DNA of 64,000 nucleotides from Reticulitermes speratus. Lineage: Eukaryota > Arthropoda > Insecta > Blattodea > Rhinotermitidae. The notes beneath the pieces are model-generated. The model was not told the origin of the DNA. It searched no databases and worked only from the letters and a program-made list of their open reading frames with translations. Below, piece by piece: positions 61,091-64,000 of this stretch. Made by a program: the position numbers and the translations under genes. The DNA is taken from positions 6,217,678 through 6,281,677 of the forward strand of contig JAJKFL010000005.1 in NCBI GenBank assembly GCA_021186555.1. The letters run 5' to 3'. Position 1 is the first letter of the stretch. Each line of letters begins with the position of its first letter.

Positions 61091-62332
61091 CAGAGCCCTC
61101 ACAAATAATAGGGTACTTTTTGTTCTTATTACATGCAACACATTCTAGCGTTGTCCTTTAAATAAATCACATTTTCAAATTAATCACATTCTATCATAAA
61201 CAATCTGTACTGTTAATCTGTTCAAATGAGTCGATTCATTGAGGAAAAGGCATTTTGGTATGTTGTTTAACCTTGCTTGTATGGGTAACTTCAAGAAGAT
61301 GCTACTATTCCTGTAACACCCCTTAACACAACTTCCATTATGTGTATACTACACACTTTTTGACAATGTTTCGACCCTCAGTGTTCACCATCTACAGGTC
61401 CCTGAATAATCAGTAACATGTAGGCAAATTTAAATTACATGCTACCTGAGCAACTGTGGTCTCATTCTGTTTATACTGCAATATTATACACAGCAAACAC
61501 ATCCTATACTTTTACAGGAATTATTATCGTCATCACACTTTATGTGTTGCAATTGTACAATTACATTTAATTTTACAACTCTCACACATAGACAATGCTT
61601 GAAAGAAACTGTTGTTTATTGCATTAAATTCTACAAGTCCAAATAGAAACAACACTCCATGCCATAACAACTCCTTTGAAGTAAATAATGAACATAGAAT
61701 TTTAATAACAACAAACAATCCTACCTCACCACCTACCCAACCACATAGTAACATACACGTAATTCTCATACAGCTGCATTCATTCCAATTCTTGGCAAAA
61801 GACAGAGGTAGGTAAAATGTTGAAGCTCTCCCTGTCCAAGCCATGAAGGTATACAGGAGTAGTCAAGGTACAGCTATAATCATTCCTAATGCAAGAACTA
61901 GATGCACGTGATCATACAACTTCAAACATCCTACTCGTGCCCATCAGGTGAGAGCAAAGCTGCATCACAACGACAGACTCGACGGTTATGAAGTACTTGT
62001 CCGCACACACCATATATGGACTTCCTCTTCTAAAGCATAAACCATAAACTCTATGACATGTTTATAATCATTCCTACTTTGCTCCAACAGACATTTATGG
62101 TTGAAAATTCCTAGTACAACATCCCCACTGAAATCAGCATTCAATTTTTGTACTGAAGAAATCAATGTACATTTGCCAACGAAGAAAGCTCACATGCAAG
62201 CAAGAGAACATTCAAGATGACACTAGGGTCAGTGGATATTTTTAGTCTGAAGACAATTCATCCCCGTTGTTATTAATAATAAAAAATATAACATGTATTC
62301 TAAAAGGTTCTGACGATGGTATGTAACATTGA
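61091..62332. other. No recognisable feature
   Basis: A weak hammerhead-like relic on the minus strand near 61,365-61,402 (GGGTCGAAACATTG). Open stretches look random. Confidence 0.4.
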
Positions 62333-62431
62333 GAACTAATGGGTCTCTGGACTTTGTCCATCATCCGGAAATCTAGATATTTTAGATTTCTGGACAACGG
62401 ACAAAGTCCAGAAACCCACTAGTTCTCAATA
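62333..62431. repeat. Short foldback
   Basis: TTGAGAACTAATGGGT and its inverse frame TCTGGACTTTGTCCATCATC and its inverse. The TCTGGACTTTGTCC word is shared with the foldback at 51,434, but the ribozyme-like centre is absent. Confidence 0.7.
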
Positions 62432-62435
62432 ATAT

Positions 62436-62805
62436 AATATGTCCAGCCTAAATACAAAAATTTTACTTATCTATAATACAATCAGCAACATGTTTCTGCC
62501 AATACTGCCATCATCAGGACGTTACAAGTATAAAAGGAAAACACCCCCAGTTGTATAGAATTGAGATGCCAAACTTCACATATATGCTGTTATATAAAAA
62601 ATTACATAAGTAGCCTTCAGAATTAAATTCTTTTTATGCAACAACATATATGTGAAGTTTTGAGATCTCAATTCTACACAACTGCGGGCATTTTCCTTTT
62701 ACACTTGTAATAGCCTGATGATGGATATTGGCAAAAAAATGTTGCTGATTGTGCGATATATAAATAAAATTGTTGTACTTAGGCTGGACATATTATATTT
62801 TTGCA
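62436..62805. repeat. Foldback with degenerate hammerhead-like cores
   Basis: Arms about 62,436-62,590 and 62,640-62,805. The minus core at 62,486-62,526 has CCTGATGATGGCAG and GGCAGAAACATGTTG (C before GAAA lost). The plus core at 62,703 has CCTGATGATGG but GCAAAAAAATG. Confidence 0.7.
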
Positions 62806-63179
62806 TAGTTTTAAGATGGATGTGCACAAATCCTGGATGCCAGGTCACCAACACAACTAGCTTCATGTCACATTCCTGGCACCAAGAATTTTAAGGTGCT
62901 CCTAGATTTTTGAAAATGTGTAAACCCCTTTCTTAAGACAACGTCAAATTACAGATTTGGGGGGTCCACGGATATCTGAAGACCATGTGGAATCACAGAC
63001 ACAGCATGATAGTAAAAAGGGAAGACTTGGGAGATGTAGCATCCCTGTACTAGGGCCTCCTCATGGACAGCCGAGCAGTGAAACTATGCCACGCAGATCT
63101 CCAAAGTCTGCTGTTCGAGTGTGGGTTTGTTGCATTGAAGAATTAAAGCTCATGACAATACACATCCATGCTTATGGAC

Positions 63180-64000
63180 ACTACTGAGTTACTTAATTCC
63201 TTATTACAAACATCACCAATAGATGAATACTCCCTGGTATGTACACACTGATGTACCTTCAGATTACTCTTGTTAATGAATGTCTTATTTCACACATCAC
63301 AATGACGTAGAAGCTCCCCAGTATGTATACGCTGATGTACCTTGAGATTACTCCGCTCACTAAAACTCTTATTACACATATCACATGAATACGGACGCTC
63401 TCCAGTATGTACACGCTGATGTACCTTCAGATTACTCTTGTTGGTGAAGGTTTTATTACAGACATCACAGGGATATGGACGCTCTCCAGTATGTACACTC
63501 TGATGTACCTTCAGACTACCTGCGTTCCTGAATCTTTTATTACACATACCGCAGGGATATGGACGCTCACCTGTATGTACACGCTGATGTACCTTCAGAA
63601 CACTTGTGTGACTAAATCTTTTATTACACACACCACAGGGATATGGACGCTCTCCAGTATGTACACGTTGATGTACCTTCAACATACTGTTGTCAGCAAA
63701 TCCTCTACCACACACATCACAGGAATATGGACACTCCCCGGTATGTACGCGTCGATGAACCTTCAGAGTTCTATGCTTAGGGAAGGATTTATTACAAACA
63801 TCACAGAGATATGGACGCTCTCCAGTATGTACACGCTGATGTGCCTTCAGACTACCGGTCTCTCTGAATCTTTTATTACATAAGTCACAGGGATATGGAC
63901 GTTCCCCAGTATGTACACGTTGATGCATCTTCAGCTTACTGTTGTCAGTAAATCTTTTATTACAGAAATCACAGGGATATGGACGTTCCCCAGTATGAAC
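63180..64000 (-). CDS. C2H2 zinc-finger gene, 3' part, runs off window
   Basis: An open finger array of at least eight C2H2 units joined by HTGERPYPCD linkers, entering from beyond 64,000. Fingers read CDFCNKRF, CDLCNKRF, CDVCNKSF, CDVCGRGF, CGVCNKRF, CGMCNKRF, CDVCNKTF and CDMCNKSF. The likely role is sequence-specific DNA binding in the nucleus. The frame ends at 63,290 where the second Cys codon of the next finger has become TGA (CDV then stop). Finger-like sequence continues in the same frame to about 63,180 ([14 protein letters not shown]), so the stop is a recent truncation. The linkers are canonical TGERP, unlike the TSERP of the decayed array. Confidence 0.9.

Noticed and set aside
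61533-61844. 103-codon minus-strand open frame
   Set aside because: Hydrophobic chance frame in AT-rich DNA with no recognisable motif.
63407-63883. 158-codon plus-strand open frame
   Set aside because: Antisense of the intact minus-strand C2H2 fingers at 63,290-64,000.

Overview
The window is eukaryotic, AT-rich, repeat-dense nuclear DNA from an arthropod, most likely an insect. The evidence is GT-AG introns, large tandem C2H2 zinc-finger coding units, TATA plus TCAGT core promoters, tRNA-derived SINEs, and LINE, piggyBac, Tc1/mariner and P-element relics. The LINE 3' end (peptide GRGYGPVVRQTTE) and the SINE texture remind me of cockroach sequence (Blattodea, for example Periplaneta). That is recall, not something the sequence proves.

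Region 1 (1-28,000) is intergenic. It holds SINEs, LINE 3' fragments, a piggyBac relic, several tandem arrays (25, 27, 32, 24/28, 15 and 39 bp units), a decayed satellite of about 140 bp units that changes orientation, and many short units carrying a hammerhead-ribozyme-like core, several of them paired as inverted repeats.

Region 2 (28,000-54,550, minus strand) looks like one C2H2 zinc-finger locus. An acidic exon (54,309-54,547) can join in phase to a finger exon beginning at 49,816. That exon dissolves into a satellite-like array of about 167 bp (one good finger plus one frameshifted finger).

Region 3 (29,616-45,586) is a complete 15,971 bp Maverick/Polinton inserted in that array. It is flanked by a perfect 6 bp target duplication GATGTG (29,610-29,615 and 45,587-45,592) and bounded by terminal inverted repeats of about 0.98 kb that start AGTAGTAATAG. 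It encodes a protein-primed family-B DNA polymerase (intact), an A32-like packaging ATPase, a retroviral-type integrase with chromodomain (intact), penton-like minor capsid protein, pVI-like minor capsid protein, double-jelly-roll major capsid protein, adenain-like protease and several uncharacterised proteins. Seven genes carry what look like single-base frameshifts but almost no in-frame stops. A related small gene sits near each end in mirrored orientation. The element thus has the set needed for self-synthesis (polymerase plus integrase) and for virion formation (ATPase, capsid proteins, protease).

Region 4 (56,500-59,730, plus strand) is a spliced THAP/P-element transposase-like gene with intact splice sites and one frameshift. 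Region 5 (60,000-64,000) holds MITE-like and foldback repeats and the 3' part of another C2H2 gene on the minus strand that runs off the window end.
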